Notes: generated from the letters alone by a model not told the origin. A stretch of 64,000 nucleotides of DNA from Deinococcota bacterium (GCA_963170125.1 CAUJFI010000110.1:17617-81616); one strand, 5' to 3'; positions 24,632 to 32,938 are shown, counted from the first letter of the stretch. Program-made: numbers and translations.

Positions 24632-26035
24632 CTACGCGTCGGCGTCAACGCTCGTGGCGCTCCTGACCGCCGCGACCACCTGATCGGCTAGGCGCTCGAC
24701 CTGGTCGCGGTCCGAGCCCTCGACCATCACGCGCACGAGAGGCTCCGTGCCGCTCGGCCTTAGTAGGATGCGCCCGCCGGCACCAAGCTCCATCTCGGCG
24801 GCGGTCACGGCGGCGGCCACGACGGGCGCCGCCGCCACGCGGTCCCGGGTCCCGGGCGTCACCGCGACGTTCTTCAGTACCTGTGGGTACACGGGGATCT
24901 CGTCCATCCACGCTTCGAGCGGCTTGCCGGACTTGCGCACCGCGGCGAGGGTCATGAGGGCGGTCAGCATGCCGTCGCCCGTAGGCGCCTTGTCCAGGAA
25001 TAGCAGGTGGCCGGACTGCTCGCCGCCCAGCTTGAGGCCGTGCTTCATGAGCTCCTCGAAGACGTAGCGATCGCCCACCTTGGCCCGGTGCATGACGACG
25101 CCACGCTCCCTCAGGAACGTCTCCGCCCCGAGGTTGCTCATCTGCGTGGCCACGAGGCCGGGCTCCCCGCGCGACAGCGCGGTGATGGCCAGCATGTGGT
25201 CGCCCGTCACGACGCGCCCCTTCGAGTCGACGAGCAGGGCGCGATCGGCGTCGCCGTCGAACGTCACGCCGACCTCGAACCCCCCCGCGACCACGTGCCT
25301 CGCCAGGGCGTCCGGGTGCGTCGAGCCGCAGCCGACGTTGATGTTCAGCCCGTCAGGCTCGGCGTTGATGACCTCGAGCCGCGCGCCGAGCTTCGCGAAC
25401 AGCTGGGGGGCGATCAGGTGGCTGGCGCCATGGGCGCAGTCGACGACGAGGCGCATGCCGTCCAGGTACGGCGCGTTGTCGAGGAGGTGTTTGACGTAGA
25501 GGTCGAGCGCGCCCGCCTTGCCGCCGTGCGAGGCGCCGCCGCCGTCCCACGGCTTCGCCACGCTCACGCTGCCGACGCCGTCGCCGACGACCTGGGTGCG
25601 GCCGGCCCCGTCGTCCGCCGCGAGGCCATCGACGAGCTCCTCGAGTTGGGCCTCGACCTCGTCGGAGAGTTTCTCCCCGTCGCGGTTGAAGAGCTTGAGG
25701 CCGTTGTCGTCGAAGGGGTTGTGGCTCGCCGACACCATGAGGCCGGCGTCGGCGCCGAGGGCGCGCGTGAGGAAGGACACCCCCGGGGTGGGCAGCACGC
25801 CGAGCCACGTGACGTCGGCGCCGCGGGCGGTCATACCGGCCGCGGCCGCGTGGGCCAGCATGAGGCCGGAGCGGCGCGTGTCCATGCCGATGAGGAGGCG
25901 GGGCCTGTCGCCCGTACGCGCGCGCACCGTCTCCGCCACGGCCATGCCGAGGCGCAGCGCGAAGGTCGCGGTCATTGGGTGGATGCCGGCGACCCCACGA
26001 ACGCCGTCGGTGCCGAAGTAACGCCGGTCAGACAT
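24632..26035 (-). CDS. glmM: Phosphoglucosamine mutase
   Basis: The 467-residue enzyme interconverts GlcN-6-P and GlcN-1-P for UDP-GlcNAc synthesis. It starts MSDRRYFGTDGVRGVAG. The phosphoserine loop is GLMVSASHNPFDDNGLK (catalytic Ser about residue 103), the metal loop VTFDGDADRALLVD, the sugar loop GGEQSGHLLF and the phosphate loop LLRPSGTEPLVRVMVEG. Length is normal for the family (about 445-465). A TATCAT lies 7 nt before the ATG with no Shine-Dalgarno, so it is probably a leaderless transcript. It could also use GlcN-6-P derived from the amino-sugar locus, which is an inference. Confidence 0.96.
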   Translation of the reverse strand: MSDRRYFGTDGVRGVAGIHPMTATFALRLGMAVAETVRARTGDRPRLLIGMDTRRSGLMLAHAAAAGMTARGADVTWLGVLPTPGVSFLTRALGADAGLMVSASHNPFDDNGLKLFNRDGEKLSDEVEAQLEELVDGLAADDGAGRTQVVGDGVGSVSVAKPWDGGGASHGGKAGALDLYVKHLLDNAPYLDGMRLVVDCAHGASHLIAPQLFAKLGARLEVINAEPDGLNINVGCGSTHPDALARHVVAGGFEVGVTFDGDADRALLVDSKGRVVTGDHMLAITALSRGEPGLVATQMSNLGAETFLRERGVVMHRAKVGDRYVFEELMKHGLKLGGEQSGHLLFLDKAPTGDGMLTALMTLAAVRKSGKPLEAWMDEIPVYPQVLKNVAVTPGTRDRVAAAPVVAAAVTAAEMELGAGGRILLRPSGTEPLVRVMVEGSDRDQVERLADQVVAAVRSATSVDADA

Positions 26036-26042
26036 GGGGGCA

Positions 26043-26048
26043 ATGATA
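26043..26048 (-). promoter_or_regulatory. -10 element TATCAT, leaderless spacing (glmM)
   Basis: Read on the minus strand, TATCAT ends 7 nt before the glmM ATG. No ribosome binding site lies between. Confidence 0.6.
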
Positions 26049-26192
26049 CCCAGTCGCTCTCACGGCGCTCTTTCTCGAACCTTCATCGGGTGGCGCGACA
26101 CCCTGGCGCCGCCGCGAACGCTCGTCGCCGCGGGCGAGCCGTGCCGGCTCCGGGCTGCGGCGTACGGCCAGGCGGACTAAGCCGCCCCTGGA

Positions 26193-28826
26193 CTACTTGG
26201 CGTCCAGCCAGTTCGCGCCCAGGCCGACATCCGCGACGAGCGGCACCTTCAGGTCGATGACGGCGGCCATGATGTCGCGCACGACCGCCACCGCCGCGCT
26301 GGCGCGTTCCCGCGGCACCTCGGCGACCACCTCGTCGTGGACCTGTAGGAGCAGGCGCCCACCGAACCCGGCCAATGCGGGCGCGAGCTCGAGCATGGCC
26401 AGCTTCATGACGTCGGCGGCGCTGCCTTGGATGGGCATGTTGTAGGCCATGCGCTCGGCCCCTTCCCGCACGCTGCGGTTGGGGCTCAGCAGGTCCGGCA
26501 CGGCGCGCCTGCGGCCCATGATCGTCTCCACGTAACCGGTGGTCCTGGCAGTGGCCAGCGTGTCGTCGATGTAGGCTCGCACGCGCGGGTAGCGCTGGAA
26601 GTACGTCGCGATGAAGGCCTCGGCCCGATCGAAGGCGATCTCGAGCTCGCGGCTGAGCCGTTGCGCCGACATGCCGTAGAGGACGCCGAAGTTGATGATC
26701 TTCGCCACCCTGCGCATGTCTGACGTGACGGCGTCCGGCTCGACGCCGTAGACGTTCGCCGCCGTGCTGCGGTGGATGTCCTCGCCGGTCATGAAGGCTT
26801 CGATGAGCGCGGGCTCCCCCGCGATGTGCGCGAGCAGCCGTAACTCGATCTGCGAGTAGTCGGCCACGAGGAGCGTCTGCCCCTCGCCCGCGATGAACGC
26901 GCGGCGTACCTCCCGCCCGCGGGCAGTGCGCACGGGCACGTTCTGGAGGTTGGGGTTGACGCTGGAGAGGCGTCCAGTGGTGACGACGGCCTGCTCGAAG
27001 GTCGTATGCACGCGCCCCTCCCCGTCCGCGAGCGCCGGCAGGGGGTCAAGGTAAGTGCCCTTGAGCTTGGCCACCTCGCGGTGCTCGAGTATCAGGTCCA
27101 CCGCCTCGTGCTGGCCCCTGAGGGGCTCGATGGCTCCCACGGCCGTGCTCTGCTTGCCCGTCGCCGTCCGGTGGCCGGCGCGAAGGCCGAGCTTCTCGAA
27201 GAGGAGCCAAGCCACCTGGTCGCGCGAGGCCACGTTGAAGCCGCCCGTTCCGGCGATGGCGGCGAGCCGAGCCTCCAGGACCGCCAGCTCGGCAGCGGCC
27301 TCGGCCGACATGTCCGCCAGGAGCGGCACGTCCAGGAGGATGCCCGCCACCTCCATGTCGGCCAGCACGTCCTGGAGCGGGCGTTCTATGCTCTCGTACA
27401 CCTCGCGCTGCCTGCCTTGCAAGCGAGGCCCGAGTGCCTTGAGGAGCTCCGCGCTCACGGCGGCGTGGTCGCGGGCGCCCACGCCCCACTCGCCGACCCC
27501 GAGGCGCCGCGCCAGCGTCTCGGCACCGGCGCCAGCCGAGTCGAGGAGGTAGGCCATGAGCAGCGGGTCGTCGCCGGAGACCGCCTCAGCGCCGGCCAAC
27601 CGGGCCGCCACGACCAGCGCCTTGGCGTCCGCCGCGTTGACCACCCCGAGGCGGGCCACCCGCTCGGCGACGCCGGCACCTGCCGACGCCTCCGCCACCC
27701 GGCCCGCGGCGGCGAGCGCCAGGTCCGTGACCCGGGCGGCCGTGGGCCGGACGTCGCTGAGGAGGTAGCCGTACGCCCAGTGAGCTCCGACGCCGGCGCC
27801 GTCGAGACGGAGGTCGGCAGCGACCTCGTCCCAGGGGGCCCGCTCGTACGCTGTGCGTTCGCTGAGGCCCAGCTCGAAGAGCAGGCTGCCGAACTCCAGC
27901 TGCTGCAGGGCGGCCGTCAGCTCCTGGGGCTGCATGCGCCGCTCGCCGGTGGGGATCACCTGGAGCGCGATCTCGGCGTCCGTGACGATGCGCGACAGCT
28001 CGCGCGAGAGCGCGAGGGCCTCGAGACCGTCGCTGATGGCGGTCGCCTGGGCCTTGCTGGGCAGGGAGCCCAGGTTCGCGAGCAGCGCGTCCAGGTCGCC
28101 GTAGAGCTCGAGGAGCTTGCGGGCGGCGATGGGGCCGATGCCCTTGACGCCCGGGATGTTGTCGGAGGAGTCGCCGGTGAGGGCCCGGTAGTCCACCCAC
28201 TGAGCGGGGGTCACGCCGTACTTGTTCACGACGGCAGCTGGGTCCATGCGCTGCTTCCCGTCCGGGCTCACGATGGTGACGTGGTCGCTGACGAGCTGCA
28301 TGGCGTCGCGGTCGCTCGTGACTATCTCCACGAGCCACCCGTCACGCGCGGCGCGCGCGGCGAGGGAGCCGATGAGGTCGTCGGCCTCGAGCCCGGGGGT
28401 CTCGACCCGCTGCACGCCGATGAGGTCGAGGAGCGACTTGATGGCGTTGAGCTGGAGCGGGAAGTCGTCCGGCGCCTTGGGCCGGTGGGCCTTGTACTCC
28501 TCGTAGCGCGCCTTGCGGAACGTCGGGGCGGGCGCGTCGAACGCCACGACCAGGCCGTCTCCGGGCCGCTGCGCCTTGAGCAGGTCGAGGATGGCCCGCA
28601 TGAAGCCGTAGACGGCGTTCGTCGGCATACCGGCGGACGTGGAGAGCTGGCGGATCGCGAAGTAGGCGCGGTAGGCGAGGCCGTGACCGTCGACCAGGAC
28701 CAGGCGGGGGAGACCCGTAGCGCCCGCACCGCCGGCTTCCGTTCCCACGCCAGCGTCCGCGTCCGGCCCGACGTCCACCCCGAAGAGCGACGGTTGCCGT
28801 GGGTCGGTCCGCTTCTTGGCGCTCAT
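26193..28826 (-). CDS. polA: DNA polymerase I, proofreading motif absent
   Basis: The 877-residue protein has an N-terminal 5' nuclease (residues 35-330; VVAFDAPAPTFRKARYEEYK, GLEADDLIGSLA, TSDRDAMQLVS, GDSSDNIPGVKGIGP). A middle region lacks the Asp-x-Glu exonuclease motif. The C-terminal polymerase has motif A LLVADYSQIELRLLAHIAG, motif B RRVAKIINFGVLYG and motif C LLLQVHDEVVAEVP. Lack of proofreading matches Thermus Taq polymerase. It fills gaps and removes primers in replication and repair. The gene follows the SDR gene by one base, so it is part of a CDP-alcohol phosphatidyltransferase-SDR-polA operon. Confidence 0.97.
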   Translation of the reverse strand: MSAKKRTDPRQPSLFGVDVGPDADAGVGTEAGGAGATGLPRLVLVDGHGLAYRAYFAIRQLSTSAGMPTNAVYGFMRAILDLLKAQRPGDGLVVAFDAPAPTFRKARYEEYKAHRPKAPDDFPLQLNAIKSLLDLIGVQRVETPGLEADDLIGSLAARAARDGWLVEIVTSDRDAMQLVSDHVTIVSPDGKQRMDPAAVVNKYGVTPAQWVDYRALTGDSSDNIPGVKGIGPIAARKLLELYGDLDALLANLGSLPSKAQATAISDGLEALALSRELSRIVTDAEIALQVIPTGERRMQPQELTAALQQLEFGSLLFELGLSERTAYERAPWDEVAADLRLDGAGVGAHWAYGYLLSDVRPTAARVTDLALAAAGRVAEASAGAGVAERVARLGVVNAADAKALVVAARLAGAEAVSGDDPLLMAYLLDSAGAGAETLARRLGVGEWGVGARDHAAVSAELLKALGPRLQGRQREVYESIERPLQDVLADMEVAGILLDVPLLADMSAEAAAELAVLEARLAAIAGTGGFNVASRDQVAWLLFEKLGLRAGHRTATGKQSTAVGAIEPLRGQHEAVDLILEHREVAKLKGTYLDPLPALADGEGRVHTTFEQAVVTTGRLSSVNPNLQNVPVRTARGREVRRAFIAGEGQTLLVADYSQIELRLLAHIAGEPALIEAFMTGEDIHRSTAANVYGVEPDAVTSDMRRVAKIINFGVLYGMSAQRLSRELEIAFDRAEAFIATYFQRYPRVRAYIDDTLATARTTGYVETIMGRRRAVPDLLSPNRSVREGAERMAYNMPIQGSAADVMKLAMLELAPALAGFGGRLLLQVHDEVVAEVPRERASAAVAVVRDIMAAVIDLKVPLVADVGLGANWLDAK

Positions 28827-28827
28827 G

Positions 28828-29598
28828 TCACACGTTCCAGGCTCCGGCGACCTCGAGCGTCGTACCCGTCACGTAGTCGGCCGCCGGGCTCAGGAAGTAC
28901 CTGATCGCGCCGACCACCTCGTCGAGGCGGCCGACCCTGGCCATCGGCAGCTCGTGCAGCGGTTTGCTGACGCTGTTCTCGATGACGCCCGGGCTCACCA
29001 CGTTGACCGTGATGCCGTTCTTCGCCTCCGCGAGGGCGAGGGCCTTCGAGTAGAGGATGACGCCGGTCTTGGCTATCCCGTAAGCCACGATGCTCGGGCG
29101 GGCCTTGATGAGCTCGGCGCCCGCATAGCCCAGGTTGACGATCCTGCCGCCGTTGGGAGCGAGTCGCAAGTACGGCACGGCCCGCTGACACGTGTAGAAC
29201 GTGGCGTCCAGGTTGCTCGCGAACATCTCGCGCCAGACCTCGCCGGAGAGGTCAGCGAGAGGGCCATGGTGGTAGTTGCCCACGTTGTTGACGAGCGCGT
29301 CGAGGCGTCCGAAGAGGGAGTGAGCGGCGTCGACGAGCCCGCGTGCCTCGGACTCGTCGGTGACGTCCGCTTGCGCCGCGACTGCGTGAGCTCCGAGGGC
29401 GGTGGCCGCCTCGACGACGCCGTCGGCTTCCGCGCGGCTCCTGCGGTAATGGATCATCACGTCGTAACCGTCCGCGGCCAGCGCCAGCGCGATCGCCTTG
29501 CCGATCCCCTTGGCCGAGCCCGTGACGAGCGCGGCGGGGCGCCCGTGCCGGGCGCGCGCGGGACGGCGCGTGGCCCCCTCGGGTCGGGACTCGCTCAC
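28828..29598 (-). CDS. SDR family oxidoreductase
   Basis: The 256-residue Rossmann protein has the NAD(P) motif LVTGSAKGIGKAIALALA, DVTDESEA, LVNNVGNYHHG and the Tyr-x3-Lys pair in AYGIAKTGVILYSKA. Where most short-chain dehydrogenases have the catalytic Ser 13 residues before Tyr, this protein has Gly (VNLGYAGAEL). It may therefore be inactive or use an altered mechanism. GTG 29598 overlaps the upstream gene by four bases (GTGA). The stop is one base from the polA start. The substrate is unknown. FabG-, FabL- or pteridine-reductase-like roles are all possible. Confidence 0.85.
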   Translation of the reverse strand: MSESRPEGATRRPARARHGRPAALVTGSAKGIGKAIALALAADGYDVMIHYRRSRAEADGVVEAATALGAHAVAAQADVTDESEARGLVDAAHSLFGRLDALVNNVGNYHHGPLADLSGEVWREMFASNLDATFYTCQRAVPYLRLAPNGGRIVNLGYAGAELIKARPSIVAYGIAKTGVILYSKALALAEAKNGITVNVVSPGVIENSVSKPLHELPMARVGRLDEVVGAIRYFLSPAADYVTGTTLEVAGAWNV

Positions 29599-30503
29599 GG
29601 GCGGTGCGCCGCCGCGCGATAACGAGCGACCCTCAGGGCCTGGACGCCAAGGACGTACGGCAACTGACACCAGCAGATCACGACGTAAGCGTAGGGCATG
29701 CCGAGCGCGAGGGCCACCCCGAGCGCCAGGTACTGGGTGCTCAGGCCGAGGTTGACGAGCGCGCCGGTGGAGAAGAGGTCGGCCCACCGCTGCCGCTGTT
29801 CCGCGGTGGCGGCGGCCCACGGCGTGCGGCCCGCGAGCCGGAACAGGGCGGCGTCAGCGGCCTCGAAGGCGCGGTCCTGAGGGGCAAGGACGATCAGGTA
29901 GACGCGGCGCACGACCGTCAGGTACCAGGGATCGCGCCGGCCCCTCGCTGCCGGCGTCGCTCGGGCTCGGAGCCCCCTCACCGCCTCATAGCGCTTCTGG
30001 GCGCCGAAGTCGGCGCTCAAGGCGAGGGTGACGATCACGAAGGCCGCCGCGCTGCCGAGCGCCCCTGCGCCGCCGAGCTCGAGGCCGCCGAAGAGCGCAA
30101 CGGCGCTGCCAGGCGCAACGGCGCCGCCAGGCGCAACGGCGCCACCGAGCGCCGCGCTGTGCACGGCCAGCGCCGCGAAGAGCGCCACGTTGACGGCCAG
30201 GTCGCAGGCGGTGTCGAAGTAGCGCCCGAACTCGGTGACGCGCCCCGTGGCCCTGGCCAGGCCGCCGTCGACGTTGTCGAGCACGGTCTTCACCTGCAGG
30301 AGCACCGCCGCGGCGAGCCAGTTGCCCGGGTGCGACGTCGCCACCAGGCCGGCGGCGAGGAAGCCGAGGAGCGTGTGCCCGGCGACCACGTGCCACGGCT
30401 CGAGTCGGGTGCGCGCGAGCAGGCGCACGACGGCGTTCGCCGCGGGCTGCACGACCACCATCACGGCCTCTCGTCTCGGGCGAGGCTTGGCTGCTGCCGG
30501 CAC
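29595..30503 (-). CDS. CDP-alcohol phosphatidyltransferase family membrane protein
   Basis: The product has about 302 residues and carries the complete family signature: DG-x2-AR-x8-G-x3-D-x3-D, read as VDGGLARATGRVTEFGRYFD followed by TACD (about residues 78-104). Several hydrophobic helices surround it. Such enzymes join a CDP-activated lipid to an alcohol at the membrane. The alcohol acceptor is not predictable. GTG 30503 is chosen because TAGCCT lies 6 nt upstream. GTG 30509 directly abuts that element and is less likely. A short in-frame 18-bp tandem repeat encodes Gly-Ala-Val-Ala-Pro units in the middle. Confidence 0.9.
   Translation of the reverse strand: MPAAAKPRPRREAVMVVVQPAANAVVRLLARTRLEPWHVVAGHTLLGFLAAGLVATSHPGNWLAAAVLLQVKTVLDNVDGGLARATGRVTEFGRYFDTACDLAVNVALFAALAVHSAALGGAVAPGGAVAPGSAVALFGGLELGGAGALGSAAAFVIVTLALSADFGAQKRYEAVRGLRARATPAARGRRDPWYLTVVRRVYLIVLAPQDRAFEAADAALFRLAGRTPWAAATAEQRQRWADLFSTGALVNLGLSTQYLALGVALALGMPYAYVVICWCQLPYVLGVQALRVARYRAAAHRP
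30095..30147. repeat. 18-bp tandem repeat inside a coding region, about three copies
   Basis: Units GCGCAACGGCGCTGCCAG, GCGCAACGGCGCCGCCAG and a slightly diverged third copy follow head to tail. They encode repeated Gly/Ser-Ala-Val-Ala-Pro-Gly in the CDP-alcohol phosphatidyltransferase. Copy-number change would keep the frame. Confidence 0.75.
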
Positions 30504-30509
30504 GGGCAC

Positions 30510-30515
30510 AGGCTA
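30510..30515 (-). promoter_or_regulatory. -10 element TAGCCT, leaderless spacing
   Basis: On the minus strand TAGCCT ends 6 nt before GTG 30503 of the phosphatidyltransferase gene and abuts GTG 30509. It supports the internal start. Confidence 0.45.
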
Positions 30516-30628
30516 ACAGGGGTCGGGTCGCGGCGCCGGCGGCGGTTATCATCTGCTTCGCCCGCGGTCGGGTCGGTCGCCATGCGGCGACCGGCTACCG
30601 CCCGCAGCGGCTCGAGGAGCGTGAGCGC

Positions 30629-30820
30629 ATGGACGCGAAGTTCAAGTTGGTTACCTCGCGCAGCGTCGAGAACTTCGAGCGCCAGCTGGACGAGTTCATG
30701 GCTGGCCTCGCTCGCGACGACATCGTGGTCGATATCAAGTTCTCTACGGCACCGATCGGGTCCGGCGTGGAGTACAGCGCCCTGGTGCACTACCAGACGA
30801 CCGAGCAGTGGCTCGACTGA
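30629..30820 (+). CDS. Small Cse60-like protein
   Basis: This 63-residue protein (MDAKFKLVTSRSVENFERQL onwards) has an amphipathic helix followed by VVDIKFSTAPIG and a YSALVHYQT strand. The pattern resembles the small family annotated as sporulation protein Cse60, which also occurs in non-sporulating bacteria. A GAGGAG sequence lies about 10 nt before the ATG and a TATCAT element at 30547-30552. It stands alone between divergent and tandem neighbours. No function can be given. Confidence 0.7.
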   Translation: MDAKFKLVTSRSVENFERQLDEFMAGLARDDIVVDIKFSTAPIGSGVEYSALVHYQTTEQWLD

Positions 30821-30881
30821 TGCCGTGCGCGCCCCGCAGCATCGTCGTGTACTTCATAGTGGCCGCGCCCCGGGGCGCTGG

Positions 30882-30887
30882 TACACT
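30882..30887 (+). promoter_or_regulatory. -10 element TACACT, leaderless spacing
   Basis: TACACT ends 6 nt before the GTG of the response regulator gene. No Shine-Dalgarno is present. Confidence 0.6.
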
Positions 30888-30893
30888 TGACGC

Positions 30894-31943
30894 GTGACGA
30901 CAACGTTGGTGCTAGTCGTCGACGATGAGCCGTCGATGCTCAAGGTCAGTGAGTTGACTCTGGCCTCCGTCGGATACGACGTGATCGCTTTCGAGGACCC
31001 GATCGAGGCACTCGCGGAGCTCAGGGACGGGTTGAGGCCCGACGTGATCGTGTCCGACGTCTCCATGCCGCCCATGGACGGCTTCGAGTTCCACGGCCAC
31101 GTGCGTGAGATCTCCGAGCTGCGCGGCGTGCCGTTCCTCTTCCTCACCGCCCTCGAGGACCGCAACTCCATGCGCAAGGGCATGACGCTCGGCGCCGACG
31201 ATTACCTCACGAAGCCCGTGAAGAAGGAGGAGCTCCTCGAGGCCGTCGGTGTGCGCCTGCGGCGCATCGAGGAGTTGAGGCGCCCGCTCACGGGCGTCGT
31301 GGCTGCGCACGGCTTCGGGCACCCCATGGTCGTGCGGGAGGGGCAGAGGCTCGACTGGGACTCTCTGAAGGCGCTCGAGTTCCTCTTCTACCTGCTGGAG
31401 CACCGGTCCGGGGTCACCACCTTCGAGGTCGCCGAGGCCCTCTGGCCCGGCAAGACCGAGTCGAAGGCGTCGAGCAGCTTCCACACGACCCTCTACCGGC
31501 TCCGCAAGGTGATGGGCGGCGACGTGGTCGAGAGCGCCAACCGCCGCTACTACCTCCAGGAGAGCTTCCAGATCGGTTACGACGTCGACGCCTACCGGCA
31601 GCTGGCACGCCAGGCGCGCGAGACGGGCAGCATGCGTGACTTCGTCGCGGCCATCCGGCTCTACACCGGTCACTTCATGGCCGGCTTCGACTCCAACTGG
31701 GTCGACAACGTCCGGCTCAGCCTCCAGGCGTCGCACCTGACGCTCCTGGAGACGGCGGCCGCCAAGGCCGTGACGAGCGACGACGTCACGCAGGCGACGA
31801 CGCTCTACCAGCTCATGACGGAGCACGAGCCGTACAGCGAGACGGCGTGGGAAGGGTTGGCCGACGCCTGGGAGGCGCGCGGGGAACGTGCACGCGCCGC
31901 GGAGGCGCGCGAGCGCTTCGAGCGACTGATGATGGAAGGTTGA
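30894..31943 (+). CDS. Response regulator with SARP/BTAD-type output domain
   Basis: The 349-residue protein has a receiver domain (residues 1-125) with acidic pair LVVDDEPS, phospho-acceptor VIVSDVSMPPMDG, LFLTALED and GADDYLTKPVKKEEL. An OmpR-like winged helix (about 145-215; LEFLFYLLEHRSGVTTFEVAEALWP, TLYRLRKVMG) and a BTAD helical region (about 230-345) follow. Receiver-SARP fusions are uncommon outside actinobacteria. No histidine kinase gene adjoins it, so it is an orphan regulator here. It is transcribed in the same direction as fabI, 37 nt upstream, but fabI has its own ribosome binding site. Targets are unknown. Confidence 0.9.
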   Translation: MTTTLVLVVDDEPSMLKVSELTLASVGYDVIAFEDPIEALAELRDGLRPDVIVSDVSMPPMDGFEFHGHVREISELRGVPFLFLTALEDRNSMRKGMTLGADDYLTKPVKKEELLEAVGVRLRRIEELRRPLTGVVAAHGFGHPMVVREGQRLDWDSLKALEFLFYLLEHRSGVTTFEVAEALWPGKTESKASSSFHTTLYRLRKVMGGDVVESANRRYYLQESFQIGYDVDAYRQLARQARETGSMRDFVAAIRLYTGHFMAGFDSNWVDNVRLSLQASHLTLLETAAAKAVTSDDVTQATTLYQLMTEHEPYSETAWEGLADAWEARGERARAAEARERFERLMMEG

Positions 31944-31980
31944 AGCGCTCGGCCCCTACCGCCGACGCGAAGGAGTGAGC

Positions 31981-32778
31981 ATGTACACCATCGACCTAAG
32001 CGGCAAGACGGGCCTCGTCATGGGCGTCGCCAACCAGCGCTCCCTGGCCTGGGCCATAGCGCAGCCCCTAGCCGACGCCGGCGCGCGCCTCGCCTTCAGC
32101 TACCAGTCCGACCGCCTGCGCCCCACCCTCGAGAAGCTCACCGAGGACTTGAACGCGCCGCTTCTGGTCGAGTGTGACGTCGGGAGCGACGAGCAGATCG
32201 ACGCCATGTTCGAGCGGGTCGGCCGCGAGTTCGGCAAGCTCGACTACCTCGTGCATGCGCTCGCCTACTCGCCCGCGGCCACGTTCGAGCACCCGTTCGT
32301 CGAGACGACGCGCGAGGACTGGCGCACCGCCATGGACGTGAGCGCCTACTCCCTCGTCGCCACGACAAACCGCGCCGCGCGCCTCATGACTGAGGGCGGG
32401 AGCGTCGTCACGCTTTCCTACCTGGCCGCGGAACGCGTCGTGCCGCACTACAACATGATGGGCGTGGCCAAGGCCGCGCTCGAGGCGAGCGTGCGCTACC
32501 TCGCGTACGACCTTGGCCCCAAGGGCATCAGGGTCAACGCCATCAGCGCCGGCCCGGTGCGCACCATCGCGGCGCGGTCGATCGCCGGCTTCGGCGACCT
32601 CTACTCGCAGGCGGGGGAGATGTCGATGCTGAGGCGCAACATCGACCACGAGGAGGTCGGTGGCCTCGGTCTCTCCCTGCTCGCCGACAGGCTGGGCGGC
32701 GGTATCACGGGTGAGACCGTGTACGTCGACGCCGGCTTCCACGCCATCGGGCTCTTCCTCCCGCAGGGCAAGGAGTAG
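31981..32778 (+). CDS. fabI: Enoyl-[acyl-carrier-protein] reductase
   Basis: The 265-residue enzyme performs the last reduction of fatty-acid elongation with NADH. It shows the FabI start YTIDLSGKTGLVMGVANQRSLAWAI (Gly-rich NAD loop with Ala-Asn replacing the usual SDR motif), HALAYSP, the Tyr-x6-Lys site YNMMGVAKAAL and GPVRTIAARSIAGF substrate loop. AAGGAG five bases before the ATG fixes the start. Length is typical. It stands 37 nt behind the response regulator gene. Confidence 0.95.
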   Translation: MYTIDLSGKTGLVMGVANQRSLAWAIAQPLADAGARLAFSYQSDRLRPTLEKLTEDLNAPLLVECDVGSDEQIDAMFERVGREFGKLDYLVHALAYSPAATFEHPFVETTREDWRTAMDVSAYSLVATTNRAARLMTEGGSVVTLSYLAAERVVPHYNMMGVAKAALEASVRYLAYDLGPKGIRVNAISAGPVRTIAARSIAGFGDLYSQAGEMSMLRRNIDHEEVGGLGLSLLADRLGGGITGETVYVDAGFHAIGLFLPQGKE

Positions 32779-32825
32779 GCGCCTGGTCCCCGGTCGCCCT
32801 CCCTACGAGGCCCGGGCTTTGAGGC

Positions 32826-32831
32826 TATACT
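32826..32831 (+). promoter_or_regulatory. -10 element TATACT of the trp operon, leaderless spacing
   Basis: TATACT ends 7 nt before the ATG of the trp leader peptide. Transcription should therefore start at or within a base of that ATG. No -35 consensus is seen at 17 bp. Confidence 0.6.
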
Positions 32832-32838
32832 CACGCGC

Positions 32839-32892
32839 ATGATTCCACTCCACCGTCGGACGGGAACCACCTGGCGATGGCGGCGGCACTGA
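32839..32892 (+). CDS. trpL: trp operon leader peptide, 17 residues with Trp-Arg-Trp
   Basis: An ORF of 17 codons plus TGA reads MIPLHRRTGTTWRWRRH. Two Trp codons (32872-32874 and 32878-32880) lie near its end, far more than expected for a random short ORF. It sits 79 nt upstream of trpE and directly behind a TATACT element. Trp leader peptides make a ribosome stall when charged tRNA-Trp is scarce. There is no Shine-Dalgarno, and the ATG is predicted to be at the very 5' end of the mRNA. Rare or clustered Arg codons flank the Trp pair. Confidence 0.75.
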   Translation: MIPLHRRTGTTWRWRRH

Positions 32893-32938
32893 ACCTGCCG
32901 TTCACCACGCGACTGCCCGAACCCTGACCGGCAGCGCG
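32884..32938 (+). promoter_or_regulatory. Candidate trp attenuator with mutually exclusive hairpins
   Basis: CGGCA (32884-32888) can pair with TGCCG (32896-32900). CTGCCG (32895-32900) can alternatively pair with CGGCAG (32929-32934). CGCG-A-CTGCC (32908-32917) can pair with GGCAGCGCG (32930-32938), a 9-bp stem with one bulged A. A ribosome stalled on the Trp codons would cover the first arm and favour the second structure over the third. No U-tract follows the last stem, so the mechanism of termination or RBS control is unclear. Confidence 0.5.
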
